Of a DNA stretch of 64,000 nt, positions 17,547 to 26,473 are shown in pieces (within the stretch, counting starts at the first letter, position 1; every line of letters starts with the position of its first letter). The DNA comes from Cellulomonas wangleii (lineage in GTDB: Bacteria; Actinomycetota; Actinomycetes; Actinomycetales; Cellulomonadaceae): contig NZ_CP074405.1 in NCBI RefSeq assembly GCF_018388445.1, forward strand, positions 1,302,001-1,366,000, given 5' to 3'. The notes under the pieces are model-generated. The model was given only the letters and a program-made list of their open reading frames with translations, had not been told where the DNA came from and did no database searches. The translations under genes were made by a program, and so were the position numbers.

Positions 17547-20147
17547 TCAGAGCGGCCCGACGTCGAGGACGCGCAGGCGGACCTCGCCCGCCTCGTCGGA
17601 CGCGGCGAGGTCGACGAGGGCGTCGATGCGCCAGTCGTGGTCGCCCGCCGGGTCGTCGAGGACCTGGCGGACGTGCCACGTGCCGGCGGCGGGTCCGTGC
17701 GCGTCCGCGGCGGTGCCCGGCGTCACCTGGAACAGGCCCGGCCCGCGGGCGGCCGGGCCCGTCCCGATCTCGTCGTGGTCGTCGAAGTAGGGCTCGATCG
17801 CGTCGGCCCAGCGGTCGGCGTCCCACGGCGCGCCCTCGGCGTCGACGTCACCGAGTGCGGCGAGCGCACCCCAGCGCTCGCGGGCGGCGAGCTCGACGCG
17901 CCGGAACAGCGCGCCGCGCACGAGCGCCCGGAACACCCGCGGGTCGGCGGTGACGGGCGGCGGCGGGGCGTCCTCGGAGTCCGCGTCGTCCGCCTCCAGC
18001 GCGGCGTCCGGGTCGGACAGCCGCTCCCACTCGTCGAGCAGGCTGGAGTCCGTGCGGCGCACCAGGTCCCCGAGCCACGCGATGAGCTCCTCGAGCTCCT
18101 CGGTGCGGCGGTCCTCCGGGACCGTGCGGCGCAACGCACGGTAGGCGTCGGCCAGGTAGCGCAGCAGCACGCCCTCGGTGCGGTCCAGCGAGTACAGCTG
18201 CACGTACTCGGCGAACGTCGCGGCGCGCTCGTGCATCTCGCGGACCACGGACTTGGGGGACAGCGTGAGGTCGGCGACCCACGGGTTGGTGCGCCGGTAC
18301 GTCGCGAACGTGGCCTCCAGCAGCTCCGCCAGGGGGCGGGGGTACGTGACCCCCTCGAGCAGCGCCATCCGCTCGTCGTACTCCAGGCCCTCGGCCTTCA
18401 TCGCCGCCACGGCCTCGCCGCGGGCCTTGTTCTCCTGCGCGGCGAGCACCTGGCGCGGGTCGTCCAGGGTGGCCTCGATGACGGAGACGACGTCGTGCGC
18501 GTAGCCCGGGTCCTGCGGGTCGAGCAGGTCCAGCGCGGCGTACGCGAACGGCGAGAGCGCCTGGTCGAGCGCGAAGGTCGCGGGCAGGTCCGCCACGAGC
18601 CGCACGGTGCGACGGCGTCCGCCGGGCGCCGCGGGGTCGTCGACCCACGGGCGCTCCACGACGCCCCCGGCGCGCAGCGACCGGTAGACGTCGACGGCGC
18701 GTCGCACGTGGCGTGACCGCGCGCCCGCCGGCTCGTGGTTGTCGGTGAGCAGGTGCGTCATGACGGCCACCGGGTCGCCACGGCCGTCGCGGCCGCGCTG
18801 CAGCACGTGCAGGACCATCGCGTGCGACACCTGGAAGCTCGACGTCAGCGGCTCGGGCGGGGCGTCGCGCAGCCGCTCGAACGTCTTGTCGGTCCAGTTC
18901 ACGTGCCCGCTCGGCGCCTGCTTGCGGACGATCTTCTTCTGCTTCCGCGGGTCGTCCCCGGCCTTGGCCAGGGCCTTGCGGTTCTCGATGACGTGGTCGG
19001 GCGCCTGCACGACGACCTCGCCGACGGTGTCGAACCCGGCGCGCCCGGCGCGGCCGGCGATCTGGTGGAACTCGCGCGCCGTGAGGTGCCGCATCCGCAC
19101 GCCGTCGTACTTCACCAGGCTCGTGAGCACGACCGTGCGGATGGGCACGTTGATGCCGACACCCAGGGTGTCGGTGCCGCACACGACGGGCAGCAGGCCC
19201 TTCTGCGTGAGGCGCTCGACGACGCGGCGGTACTTGGGCAGCATCCCCGCGTGGTGCACGCCGACGCCGTGGCGCAGCAGCCGCGACAGGGTCTTGCCGA
19301 ACCCGGGGCCGAACCGGAAGCCGCCGAGCTCGGCGGCGATCGCGTCGCGCTGCTCGCGGCTCGCCAGGGGCGTCGACAGCAGCGACTGCGCCCGCTCGAC
19401 GGCCTCCTTCTGCGTGAAGTGCACGACGTACACCGGGGAGCGCCGGGTGGTGACCAGCTCGTCGAGCAGCTCGTGCAGCGGCTCCACCGAGTACGCGAAC
19501 GTCAGGGGCACGGGCCGCTCGGTGTTGGCGACGACGGCGACCTCGCGCCCGGTGCGCCGGGTGAGGTCCTCGACGAAGAACGAGACGTCGCCGAGCGTGG
19601 CGGACATCAGCAGGAACTGGGTGCGCGTCAGCTCCAGCAGCGGCACCTGCCACGCCCAGCCGCGCTGCGGGTCGGCGTAGTAGTGGAACTCGTCCATCAC
19701 GACGAGGCCGACGTCGGCGTCCGGGCCGTCGCGCAGGGCCTGGTTGGCGAGGATCTCGGCCGTGCAGCACACGATGGGCGCGTCGGCGTTGATGGCGGAG
19801 TCGCCCGTGACCATGCCGACGTTGGCGGAGCCGAACACGTCGACGAGCGCGAAGAACTTCTCGCTGACCAGCGCCTTGATCGGCGCGGTGTAGTACGAGC
19901 GGCGGCCCTGGGCGAGCGCGACCGCGTGGGCGGCGACGCCCGCCAGGGACTTCCCGGAGCCGGTCGGCGTCGACAGGATGACGTGCGCGCCCGTCAGCAG
20001 CTCGAGCAGCGCCTCCTCCTGGTGCGGGTACAGGGTCAGGCCCTGGTCCGCGGCCCAGGCGGTGAACACCTCGTACAGCGCGTCGGGGTCGTGCGCGGCG
20101 TCACCGGTGGGCAGGCGGTCGGTCAGGGTGACGTCGGGGGAGGGCAC
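17547..20147 (-). CDS. Ski2-like DEAD/DEAH helicase with DUF3516 C-terminus
   Basis: An 866-residue ATP-dependent helicase. RecA-like domain 1 has the Walker A STPTGSGKSLAG (about 61-72), TAPIKALVSEKF, and the DEAD-type box VVMDEFHYYAD; domain 2 has TDTLGVGINVPIRTVV and QIAGRAGRAGFDT. The long C-terminal part (about 430-866) matches the actinobacterial DUF3516 module. Such proteins are widespread in actinobacteria and are thought to act on RNA, by analogy to Ski2/Mtr4; the substrate is unproven. GTG start at 20147. It is a single-gene unit; the neighbouring APH-fold gene lies 40 nt upstream on the same strand. Confidence 0.92.
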   Translation of the reverse strand: MPSPDVTLTDRLPTGDAAHDPDALYEVFTAWAADQGLTLYPHQEEALLELLTGAHVILSTPTGSGKSLAGVAAHAVALAQGRRSYYTAPIKALVSEKFFALVDVFGSANVGMVTGDSAINADAPIVCCTAEILANQALRDGPDADVGLVVMDEFHYYADPQRGWAWQVPLLELTRTQFLLMSATLGDVSFFVEDLTRRTGREVAVVANTERPVPLTFAYSVEPLHELLDELVTTRRSPVYVVHFTQKEAVERAQSLLSTPLASREQRDAIAAELGGFRFGPGFGKTLSRLLRHGVGVHHAGMLPKYRRVVERLTQKGLLPVVCGTDTLGVGINVPIRTVVLTSLVKYDGVRMRHLTAREFHQIAGRAGRAGFDTVGEVVVQAPDHVIENRKALAKAGDDPRKQKKIVRKQAPSGHVNWTDKTFERLRDAPPEPLTSSFQVSHAMVLHVLQRGRDGRGDPVAVMTHLLTDNHEPAGARSRHVRRAVDVYRSLRAGGVVERPWVDDPAAPGGRRRTVRLVADLPATFALDQALSPFAYAALDLLDPQDPGYAHDVVSVIEATLDDPRQVLAAQENKARGEAVAAMKAEGLEYDERMALLEGVTYPRPLAELLEATFATYRRTNPWVADLTLSPKSVVREMHERAATFAEYVQLYSLDRTEGVLLRYLADAYRALRRTVPEDRRTEELEELIAWLGDLVRRTDSSLLDEWERLSDPDAALEADDADSEDAPPPPVTADPRVFRALVRGALFRRVELAARERWGALAALGDVDAEGAPWDADRWADAIEPYFDDHDEIGTGPAARGPGLFQVTPGTAADAHGPAAGTWHVRQVLDDPAGDHDWRIDALVDLAASDEAGEVRLRVLDVGPL

Positions 20148-20187
20148 CGGGCGATCCTCGCACGCCCGCCGGGCGCCGTGCCGTGCG

Positions 20188-21015
20188 TCAGGAGGCGTCC
20201 CACAGCAGCCGGTAGTACGCGATGCGGTCGTCGTCCGGCTCGACGCCGTAGGCCTCGTAGACCGTGGTGTCGTACCCGGGGCCGTAGTTCCAGCCGGTGC
20301 TCCACGCGGCGACCGCGAGGTCGGCCCAGCGGTCGGCGACGCCGAGGCGGCCCAGGTCGACGTGCGCGGCCCAGCGCCCGTCGTCGCCGATCAGGGTGTT
20401 CGGTGCGCAGGCGTCGGCGTGGCAGACGACGAGCCGGTCCACGGGTGGCACGTCCAGGAGCCGCGCGCGGGCCTCGTCGGCGCTCAGGTGACGGTGCTCC
20501 GGGGACCACCCGGCAGGGGTGTCGCCGGCGGCGAGGTGCTCCAGGGCGCGCTCGACGCGGGACCGTGCCGACCAGTCGAAGGGGCAGTCGCCCACGGGCA
20601 GGGCGTCGTGCAGGGCACGCAGGCCCTCGCCGATGGCCGCGGCGGCCTGCGCCGGGCGCGACGACCACGGGGGGACGACGGCGCTGCGGGCGTCGATCGC
20701 CGCGGTGACGAGCCAGGTGCCCGCGTCGTCGGCACCCAGGTCGAGGACCTCCGGGACGGGGGTGAGCTGCCGCGCCCACGTGAGGCGCAGGGCCTCGGCC
20801 GCGAGGTCCAGCTCCGGCACGCCGACGGGTGCCCACTTCACGTACCGGTCGTCACCGACGCGGAACGTCACGCCGCCGACGGCGTTGACCCACACCGCCT
20901 CGACGGGTGCGCCGCCGGCGATCCGCGTCACCGCGTCGGGGACGGGCACCTCCTCGCCGGGCAGGCCGCTGGGGATCTCGGGAGGGACGACCGGTCCGGT
21001 GGCGACGTCGGGCAC
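20188..21015 (-). CDS. APH-fold phosphotransferase, aminoglycoside 3'-phosphotransferase-like
   Basis: A 275-residue kinase-fold protein. The catalytic loop CHADACAPNTLI (HxDxxxxN) and the following VDLGRLGVADRWADLAV (metal-binding Asp and the DLA motif) are intact, as is the lysine strand RYVKW near residue 60. It resembles the APH(3') group, which phosphorylates aminoglycosides, but chromosomal homologues in soil actinobacteria often have other or unknown substrates. GTG start at 21015, with CAGGAT 6 nt upstream. Diverges from the acyl-CoA ligase gene, sharing a 107-nt intergenic region. Whether it confers resistance cannot be told from sequence. Confidence 0.8.
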   Translation of the reverse strand: MPDVATGPVVPPEIPSGLPGEEVPVPDAVTRIAGGAPVEAVWVNAVGGVTFRVGDDRYVKWAPVGVPELDLAAEALRLTWARQLTPVPEVLDLGADDAGTWLVTAAIDARSAVVPPWSSRPAQAAAAIGEGLRALHDALPVGDCPFDWSARSRVERALEHLAAGDTPAGWSPEHRHLSADEARARLLDVPPVDRLVVCHADACAPNTLIGDDGRWAAHVDLGRLGVADRWADLAVAAWSTGWNYGPGYDTTVYEAYGVEPDDDRIAYYRLLWDAS

Positions 21016-21080
21016 CCGGCGATCCTGCCACGCTCCGGGACGCGCTCGGGGAGGGGCGTGATCTTCGTCGTCGGGGGACG

Positions 21081-21122
21081 TACGTCACGGTAACCTACGG
21101 TCACGTAAGTTACCGTGGCGTA
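21081..21122 (+). promoter_or_regulatory. operator/promoter of acyl-CoA ligase gene
   Basis: Arms TACGTCACGGTAAC (21081-21094) and GTTACCGTGGCGTA (21109-21122) are inverted repeats matching at 13 of 14 positions, separated by 14 nt. The second arm ends at the base before the GTG start codon and contains TACCGT (21111-21116), which sits exactly 6 nt before the start and fits a leaderless -10 box. A repressor bound here would cover the promoter. The regulator is not in the window; a TetR-type fatty-acid regulator is a guess. Confidence 0.75.
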
Positions 21123-22835
21123 GTGACGTCTCCCTCCGCGCCCGTTGACCTGCCTGCCGCCTGGCCGCAGGGTGTGCCCCGCGACATCGAGATCCCCGAC
21201 GAGCCGCTCACGGCGACGCTCGACCGCGTCATGCGTGACCACCCGGACCGCGTCGCCGTCGACTTCCTGGGTCAGGCCACCACGTACCGCCAGCTCGGCG
21301 CCCAGGTCGACCGCGGCACCCGCGTCCTGCACGACCTCGGCGTACGCGCGGGGGACCGGGTCGCCCTCGTCATGCCCAACTGCACGTCGCACATCGTCGC
21401 CTTCTGGTCGGTCCTGCGCCTCGGCGCCGTCGTCGTGGAGCACAACCCCACCTACACGTCGGACGAGCTGGCGCACCAGCTGGCCGACTCCGGGGCCACC
21501 GTGGCGATCGTCTGGGAGCAGGCCGTGCCGCGGGTCCTCGAGGCCCAGGACCGCACGGAGCTGCGTCACGTCGTGGCCGTCGACCTCTCGGCCGACCTGC
21601 CGCGCACCGCGCGCTGGGCGCTGAAGCTGCCCGTCGCCAAGGCGCGCACCACGCGTGCGGCGATGCGCGGGCCCGTGCCCGCCGGCGTCCCGCACTGGCA
21701 CCGCCTGGTCGCGGCCGCGGAGCCGCTGCGGCCGTCCGAGGCACCCGTGGCGTCGGACACCGCGCTGCTGCAGTACACCGGCGGCACCACCGGCACACCC
21801 AAGGCCGCCGTCCTCAGCCACCGCAACCTCGTCGCCAACGCGCTGCAGGGCCAGACCTGGACGCAGCACGAGCCCGGCACCGAGGTCGTCTACGGCGTCC
21901 TGCCGTTCTTCCACGCCTTCGGCCTGACGCTGTGCCTCACGTACGCCGTGCGGATCGCCGCGACCCTGGTCGTCCTGCCGTCGTTCGACCCGGCACGTGT
22001 GCTGGCGGCCCAGCGCCGCCGCCCGGGCACGTTCATCCCGGCCGTGCCCCCGATGCTCGACCGGCTGGCCGCGGCGGCCGAGGAGACCGGCGCCGACCTG
22101 ACGTCCTTCCGGTACTCGATCAGCGGGGCGATGGCGCTGCCGCGCGCCACGGCCGAGCGCTGGGAGCGGGTCACCGGCGGCATCGTCTCCGAGGGCTACG
22201 GCATGACCGAGACCTCGCCCGTCGCGCTCGGCAACCCGTTGAGCCGCGACCGACGTCCGGGGTCCCTCGGTCTGCCGTTCCCGTCCACCCGCATCCGCGT
22301 GGTCGACCAGGAGGACCCGACGCGCGACGTCCCGCCGGGCGAGCAGGGTGAGCTGCTGATCTCCGGGCCGCAGGTGTTCCAGGGCTACTGGCAGCGCCCC
22401 GACGAGACGGCGCACCAGCTGCTCGAGGGCGGATGGCTGCGCACCGGTGACGTCGTGCGCGTCGACGACGACGGCATGGTCGTCCTCGTCGACCGCATGA
22501 AGGAGATGATCGTCACCGGCGGCTTCAAGGTGTACCCCTCCCAGGTCGAGGACCACCTGCGCGGCATGCCGGGCGTGCTCGACGTCGCGGTCGTCGGGGA
22601 GCCGGCGGGCGACATGGGTGAGCACGTGGTCGCGGCCGTCGTGCTCCACGAGGACGGCTCCGGCGCGGGCATCGACCTCGCGGCCGTCCGGGAGTGGTGC
22701 GAGACGCGCCTGGCGCGGTACGCCCTGCCGCGTCGCCTCGTCGTGCTCAAGGACCTGCCCCGCTCGCAGGTCGGCAAGGTGCTGCGCCGCGTGGTCCGCG
22801 AGCAGGTGACCGACAAGTCCTCCCGCGAGGGCTGA
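21123..22835 (+). CDS. long-chain fatty acid--CoA ligase
   Basis: A 570-residue ANL-superfamily enzyme that activates a carboxylic acid to an acyl-AMP and then to acyl-CoA. The P-loop YTGGTTGTPKAAVLSHRNL is near residue 218. Also seen are YGMTETSP (adenine-binding), GWLRTGDVVRVDDDG with the ribose-binding Asp, DRMKEMIVTGGFKVYP at the hinge, and the C-terminal catalytic Lys in RSQVGKVLRR. Length and motifs fit long- or medium-chain ligases. GTG at 21123 follows a TACCGT-N6 leaderless promoter embedded in an inverted repeat. rnhA follows after 51 nt but has its own leaderless promoter. Chain-length preference cannot be read from sequence. Confidence 0.92.
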   Translation: MTSPSAPVDLPAAWPQGVPRDIEIPDEPLTATLDRVMRDHPDRVAVDFLGQATTYRQLGAQVDRGTRVLHDLGVRAGDRVALVMPNCTSHIVAFWSVLRLGAVVVEHNPTYTSDELAHQLADSGATVAIVWEQAVPRVLEAQDRTELRHVVAVDLSADLPRTARWALKLPVAKARTTRAAMRGPVPAGVPHWHRLVAAAEPLRPSEAPVASDTALLQYTGGTTGTPKAAVLSHRNLVANALQGQTWTQHEPGTEVVYGVLPFFHAFGLTLCLTYAVRIAATLVVLPSFDPARVLAAQRRRPGTFIPAVPPMLDRLAAAAEETGADLTSFRYSISGAMALPRATAERWERVTGGIVSEGYGMTETSPVALGNPLSRDRRPGSLGLPFPSTRIRVVDQEDPTRDVPPGEQGELLISGPQVFQGYWQRPDETAHQLLEGGWLRTGDVVRVDDDGMVVLVDRMKEMIVTGGFKVYPSQVEDHLRGMPGVLDVAVVGEPAGDMGEHVVAAVVLHEDGSGAGIDLAAVREWCETRLARYALPRRLVVLKDLPRSQVGKVLRRVVREQVTDKSSREG

Positions 22836-22886
22836 GCACCGCACCGCCGAGCGCCGCGCCGCCGCGCGGCGAAGTACCGTGTCCGC

Positions 22887-23360
22887 GTGAGCGAGACCGA
22901 CGACCTGCCCCGCGTGGAGATGTGGACCGACGGCGCCTGCAAGGGCAACCCCGGCGTCGGGGGGTGGGGGGCCTGGATGCGGTTCGGCGACCAGGAGAAG
23001 GAGCTGTGGGGCGGCGAGGCCGCGACCACGAACAACCGCATGGAGCTCTCGGCCGTCATCGAGGGCCTGCGTGCGCTCAGGCGGCCGTGCCTGGTGACGC
23101 TGCACGTCGACTCGACGTACGTCATGAACGGGCTGACCAAGTGGCTGCCGGGGTGGAAGCGCAACGGCTGGCTCACCGGTGACAAGAAGCCCGTGAAGAA
23201 CAAGGAGCTGTGGCAGGCCCTCGACACCGAGGTGCAGCGCCACCACGTCACGTGGGTCTGGGTGAAGGGCCACGCCGGGGACCCGGGCAACGAGCGCGCG
23301 GACGCGTTGGCCAACCGTGGCGTGGACGACGTGCGGGCGGGGGCGGCGGTCGGTCGCTGA
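22887..23360 (+). CDS. rnhA: ribonuclease HI
   Basis: A 157-residue endonuclease that cuts the RNA strand of RNA-DNA hybrids, clearing R-loops and Okazaki primers. The four catalytic carboxylates are all present: Asp in [12 protein letters not shown], Glu in [10 protein letters not shown], Asp in [11 protein letters not shown], and Asp in [11 protein letters not shown], with the conserved His in [10 protein letters not shown]. The basic handle region ([20 protein letters not shown]) is intact, as in E. coli RNase HI. TACCGT lies exactly 6 nt before the GTG start, a leaderless signature. Single-gene unit, convergent with the dehydrogenase gene downstream. Confidence 0.96.
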   Translation: MSETDDLPRVEMWTDGACKGNPGVGGWGAWMRFGDQEKELWGGEAATTNNRMELSAVIEGLRALRRPCLVTLHVDSTYVMNGLTKWLPGWKRNGWLTGDKKPVKNKELWQALDTEVQRHHVTWVWVKGHAGDPGNERADALANRGVDDVRAGAAVGR

Positions 23361-23411
23361 CCGGCCGCCGTCCTGCCCCGCCGCGGGGCCGGGTGGCTCC
23401 CGCGGGTCCCG

Positions 23412-24584
23412 TCACGGCCCGACGGGCGTCCAGCGGCAGTCGTCGGCGGCCGAACGCTCGACCGCGTCGAGCACGCGCTGCACCTGCAGGCCGTCCGCGA
23501 AGGTCGGCGCCGGGTGCGTGCCGGCGGCGATGCCCTCGACGAGGTCGACGACCTGGTGCGTGAACGCGTGCTCGTAGCCCAGGCCGTGGCCGGTGGGCCA
23601 CCAGCTCCCCGTGTACGGGTGCTCGGGCTCGGTGACGTACACGCGCCGGAAGCCCTGCAGGCCCGCCGGGTCGTGCGCGTCGTACACGTGCAGGACGTTC
23701 ATGTCCTCGAAGTCGAACGCGAGCGAGCCCTCGGTGCCGTTGATCTCGACGCGGATGGCGTTGCGCCGCCCCAGCGCGAACCGGGTCGCCTCGAACAGCG
23801 CGAGCCCGCCGCCGGACAGGCGTGAGGTGAACACCGCCGCGTCGTCGACCGTGACCGGACCGGTCGCGCCGCTCGCGTCCCCGACCCCCGACAGCCCGCC
23901 GAACTCCGCTGCGACCGGCCGCTCGGTGACGAACGTCGCGAGCTGCGCCGACACGCCCGTCAGGGTCTCGCCCGTGACGAACTGCACGAGGTCGATCACG
24001 TGGGCGCCGATGTCGCCGAGCGACCCCGACCCGGCCGTGGCCTTGTCGAGCCGCCACGACAGCGGCGTCGCGGGGTCGGACAGCCAGTCCTGCAGGTACA
24101 GTCCGCGCGCGTGCCGGACGGTGCCGATGCGTCCCTCGGCGACCAGCCGCCGGGCCAGCGCGATCGCGGGCACACGGCGGTAGGAGTACCCGACCATCGC
24201 GACCTGGCCGGGCGCGGCCGCGGCCGCGGCCACCATCGCCTCGGCCTCCGCGACCGAGTTGGCCAGCGGCTTCTCGCACAGCACGTGCTTGCCCGCCTCG
24301 AGCGCGGCGATCGCGATCTCCGCGTGCGTGTCGCCCGGCGTGCAGATGTCGACCAGGTCGACGTCGTCGCGGTCGAGCAGCGTGCGCCAGTCGGTCGTGG
24401 ACGAGCGCCAGCCGAGCCGCTCGGCGGCCGCCGCGGTGCGCTGCGCGTCGCGCCCGGCGACGACCGCGAGGTCGTGTCGCAGCGGCAGGTCGAAGAACCG
24501 GGGCGCGGTCTGCCAGGCGTGCGAGTGGGCCAGGCCCATGAACGCGTGGCCGACCATGCCGACGCCGAGCCGGCCGGCGGTCAC
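23412..24584 (-). CDS. Gfo/Idh/MocA family oxidoreductase (second of pair)
   Basis: A 390-residue NAD(P)-dependent sugar dehydrogenase-like protein. The N-terminal Rossmann fold opens with GVGMVGHAFMGLAHSHAW; VDICTPGDTH and the catalytic-lysine motif CEKPLANSV are clear. The C-terminal alpha/beta domain carries LGDIGAHVIDLVQF with the conserved His and ends in the typical LQVQRVLDAVERSA helix. GTG overlaps the stop of the upstream dehydrogenase gene (GTGA). Third gene of a thuA-gfo-gfo operon under a LacI-type operator. The substrate is probably a sugar or cyclitol; inositol- or gluconate-type dehydrogenases are possible relatives. Confidence 0.88.
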   Translation of the reverse strand: MTAGRLGVGMVGHAFMGLAHSHAWQTAPRFFDLPLRHDLAVVAGRDAQRTAAAAERLGWRSSTTDWRTLLDRDDVDLVDICTPGDTHAEIAIAALEAGKHVLCEKPLANSVAEAEAMVAAAAAAPGQVAMVGYSYRRVPAIALARRLVAEGRIGTVRHARGLYLQDWLSDPATPLSWRLDKATAGSGSLGDIGAHVIDLVQFVTGETLTGVSAQLATFVTERPVAAEFGGLSGVGDASGATGPVTVDDAAVFTSRLSGGGLALFEATRFALGRRNAIRVEINGTEGSLAFDFEDMNVLHVYDAHDPAGLQGFRRVYVTEPEHPYTGSWWPTGHGLGYEHAFTHQVVDLVEGIAAGTHPAPTFADGLQVQRVLDAVERSAADDCRWTPVGP

Positions 24585-25717
24585 GAGGCAGCCCGGGCGC
24601 TGGGTGCGGGTGTGGTCATGTCGGGGCTCCCCGGGGTGGTCAGGTCCGCGAGCGGGACGAGGGACGGGATCACGCAGGTGCTGGCGACGGGCAGGCGGGT
24701 GCCGGTGTCGGCGGCACGCAGCACCGTCTGCATGGTGTCGAGCACGTGCAGCGCGACGTCCGCCGACGCGCGCGTGGTGCGCCGGTCGGTGCTGCGGGCG
24801 GCGTCCACCAGCCCGGCGCCCCGTCCCGCGTTCGTGTAGCCGGCCGACGGCGGCACCGTGCGCCACTGGTCGCCGCGCGCGTGCACCTGCACGTCGCCGT
24901 CGAACCGGTTGGGGTCGGGGACCAGCAGCGACCCCTGCTCGCCGTGCACCTCGATCGGGCGGGCGAGGGACGCCGGGGCGTCGAAGCTCATGACCAGCGT
25001 GGTCACGGCCCCCGACGCGTGCTCGACGAGCGCGGTCACGTGCGTCGCGACGTCCACGGGCACCTGCTCGCCGGCGCGGGGCCCCTGGCCGATGGTGCGG
25101 TGGGTGCGCGGCCGGGTCGCCACGCCCTGCACCGCGGTGACCGGGCCGAGCAGGTGCACGAGCGTCGTCAGGTAGTACGGGCCCATGTCGAGCAGCGGCC
25201 CGCCGCCGGGTGCGTAGTAGAAGTCCGGCTGCGGGTGCCACGCCTCGTGACCGCCGCAGGCCATGGTGGCCGTGGCGGCGACGGGCCGGCCGAGGGCGCC
25301 GGACTCGACCACGCGACGTGCCGTCTGCACCCCGGTGCCGAGCACGGTGTCGGGCGCCCCGCCCAGGGCGACGCCGGCCGCCGTGGCCGCGTCGAGGACG
25401 CGCTGCGCCTGCTCGACCGTCGCGCAGAACGGCTTCTCGTTGTAGACCGACCGCCCGTGCGAGATGGCCGCCAGCGCGACCTCCTCGTGCGCCGCGGGTG
25501 TCGTCAGGTCCAGGACCCACTCGACGTCGTCGTGCGCGAGCAGGTCCGGCAGGTCGAGCGCGCGGACGCCGTGGCGCTGCGCGGTCGTGTCCGCGCGGGC
25601 GCGGTCCAGGTCGGCGACGGCGACGATCTCGAGGTCCGGCGCGGTCGCGGCGGTCGTCAGGTAGGCGTTCGAGATGACGCCGCAGCCGACGACGCCGACC
25701 CTCAGCGGCTCGCCCAC
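24581..25717 (-). CDS. Gfo/Idh/MocA family oxidoreductase (first of pair)
   Basis: A 378-residue dehydrogenase of the same superfamily as the next gene but clearly a distinct subgroup. It has GVVGCGVISNAYL at the dinucleotide-binding turn, the EKP motif in YNEKPFCATVEQAQ, and the PLLDMGPYYLTTLVHLLG helix that places an Asp and Tyr near the active site where many relatives have Asp and His. GTG at 25717 overlaps the end of thuA by 16 nt. It starts immediately before the first beta strand, so the start is well supported. Co-transcribed with thuA and the other dehydrogenase; likely acts on a sugar derived from plant polysaccharide, by inference from the locus. Confidence 0.88.
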   Translation of the reverse strand: MGEPLRVGVVGCGVISNAYLTTAATAPDLEIVAVADLDRARADTTAQRHGVRALDLPDLLAHDDVEWVLDLTTPAAHEEVALAAISHGRSVYNEKPFCATVEQAQRVLDAATAAGVALGGAPDTVLGTGVQTARRVVESGALGRPVAATATMACGGHEAWHPQPDFYYAPGGGPLLDMGPYYLTTLVHLLGPVTAVQGVATRPRTHRTIGQGPRAGEQVPVDVATHVTALVEHASGAVTTLVMSFDAPASLARPIEVHGEQGSLLVPDPNRFDGDVQVHARGDQWRTVPPSAGYTNAGRGAGLVDAARSTDRRTTRASADVALHVLDTMQTVLRAADTGTRLPVASTCVIPSLVPLADLTTPGSPDMTTPAPSARAAS

Positions 25718-26388
25718 ACCATGCTCCTCTCGATCATCGTGCGGACGCTGGGGTGCTCGAGCACGTCGACGCTGTGGCCGGGCGTGACGACGCAGATGCG
25801 GCCCGCGCCCCACTGCCGCGTCCAGACGGCCGGGCAGGTGATGGTGCGGTGCCAGGGGTGCCACGGCGGTGCGGGGTGCGTGGTGGTGGCCAGGACGTCG
25901 TTGAGGTCGTCCGTGAGCACCCAGTACTGCTCGGTGGTGAGCTCGAACGACTCGATCCCCGCGGTGACCGGGTGGTCGGCGGCGGCCGGGAGCATGTCGA
26001 CCGTGTAGGGCAGGTAGTTGTCCGACTGGTCGCCGTGGCACTCGTCGGGGTGCTTGGACGGGTGCGTGGCGAACTGCCCGCCGATGAGCTGCAGGTAGTC
26101 GGAGCTGTTGCGGAACGAGTCGGCGATGCCGCCGTGCCAGCCGACCAGGCCGGTGCCGGCCGCGACGGCCCTGCGGAGCCCGGCCACGGCCTCGCCGGAC
26201 GCCTCGCCCATCGTGTAGCACTGCACGATCAGGTCGACGTCGGCCATCGCGTCCTCGACGTACACCTCGGGGGTGTCGACGACGCGGACGGCGTGCCCCG
26301 TCGCCTCGAGGTGGGGGATGAACATGTCCGTCGCGGCGACGGGCGCGTGCCCGTCCCAGCCGCCCCGGACCACCAGAGCCTGCTTCAC
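25702..26388 (-). CDS. ThuA-like domain protein
   Basis: A 228-residue protein of the ThuA (trehalose utilisation) family, which has a class I glutamine amidotransferase-like flavodoxin fold. Visible marks are the start KQALVVRGGWDGHAP, the VGWHGGIADSFRNSSDY segment, GGQFATHPSKHPDE and the WGAGRICVVTPGHS end. Translation probably begins at the GTG at 26388, which has GGAAGG 7 nt upstream and gives the normal family N-terminus; an ATG at 26403 adds five residues but has no ribosome site. First gene of the operon with two Gfo/Idh/MocA dehydrogenases, a common partnership. A palindromic operator lies 32 nt upstream. Confidence 0.87.
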   Translation of the reverse strand: MKQALVVRGGWDGHAPVAATDMFIPHLEATGHAVRVVDTPEVYVEDAMADVDLIVQCYTMGEASGEAVAGLRRAVAAGTGLVGWHGGIADSFRNSSDYLQLIGGQFATHPSKHPDECHGDQSDNYLPYTVDMLPAAADHPVTAGIESFELTTEQYWVLTDDLNDVLATTTHPAPPWHPWHRTITCPAVWTRQWGAGRICVVTPGHSVDVLEHPSVRTMIERSMVWASR

Positions 26389-26419
26389 GTGGAGCCTTCC
26401 CATGGGGATCTCGCATCGG

Positions 26420-26437
26420 TGAGAGATCGATCTCTCA
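26420..26437. promoter_or_regulatory. LacI-type operator upstream of thuA operon
   Basis: TGAGAGATCGATCTCTCA is a perfect 18-bp palindrome with the central CG typical of LacI-family operators. It lies between the lacI stop and the thuA start. The core ATCGATCTC recurs in the lacI-GH127 intergenic region at 27534-27542. Confidence 0.8.
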
Positions 26438-26473
26438 GGACGCTACCCCGTGCGGTCGCCCCTGGCCAGGGGG

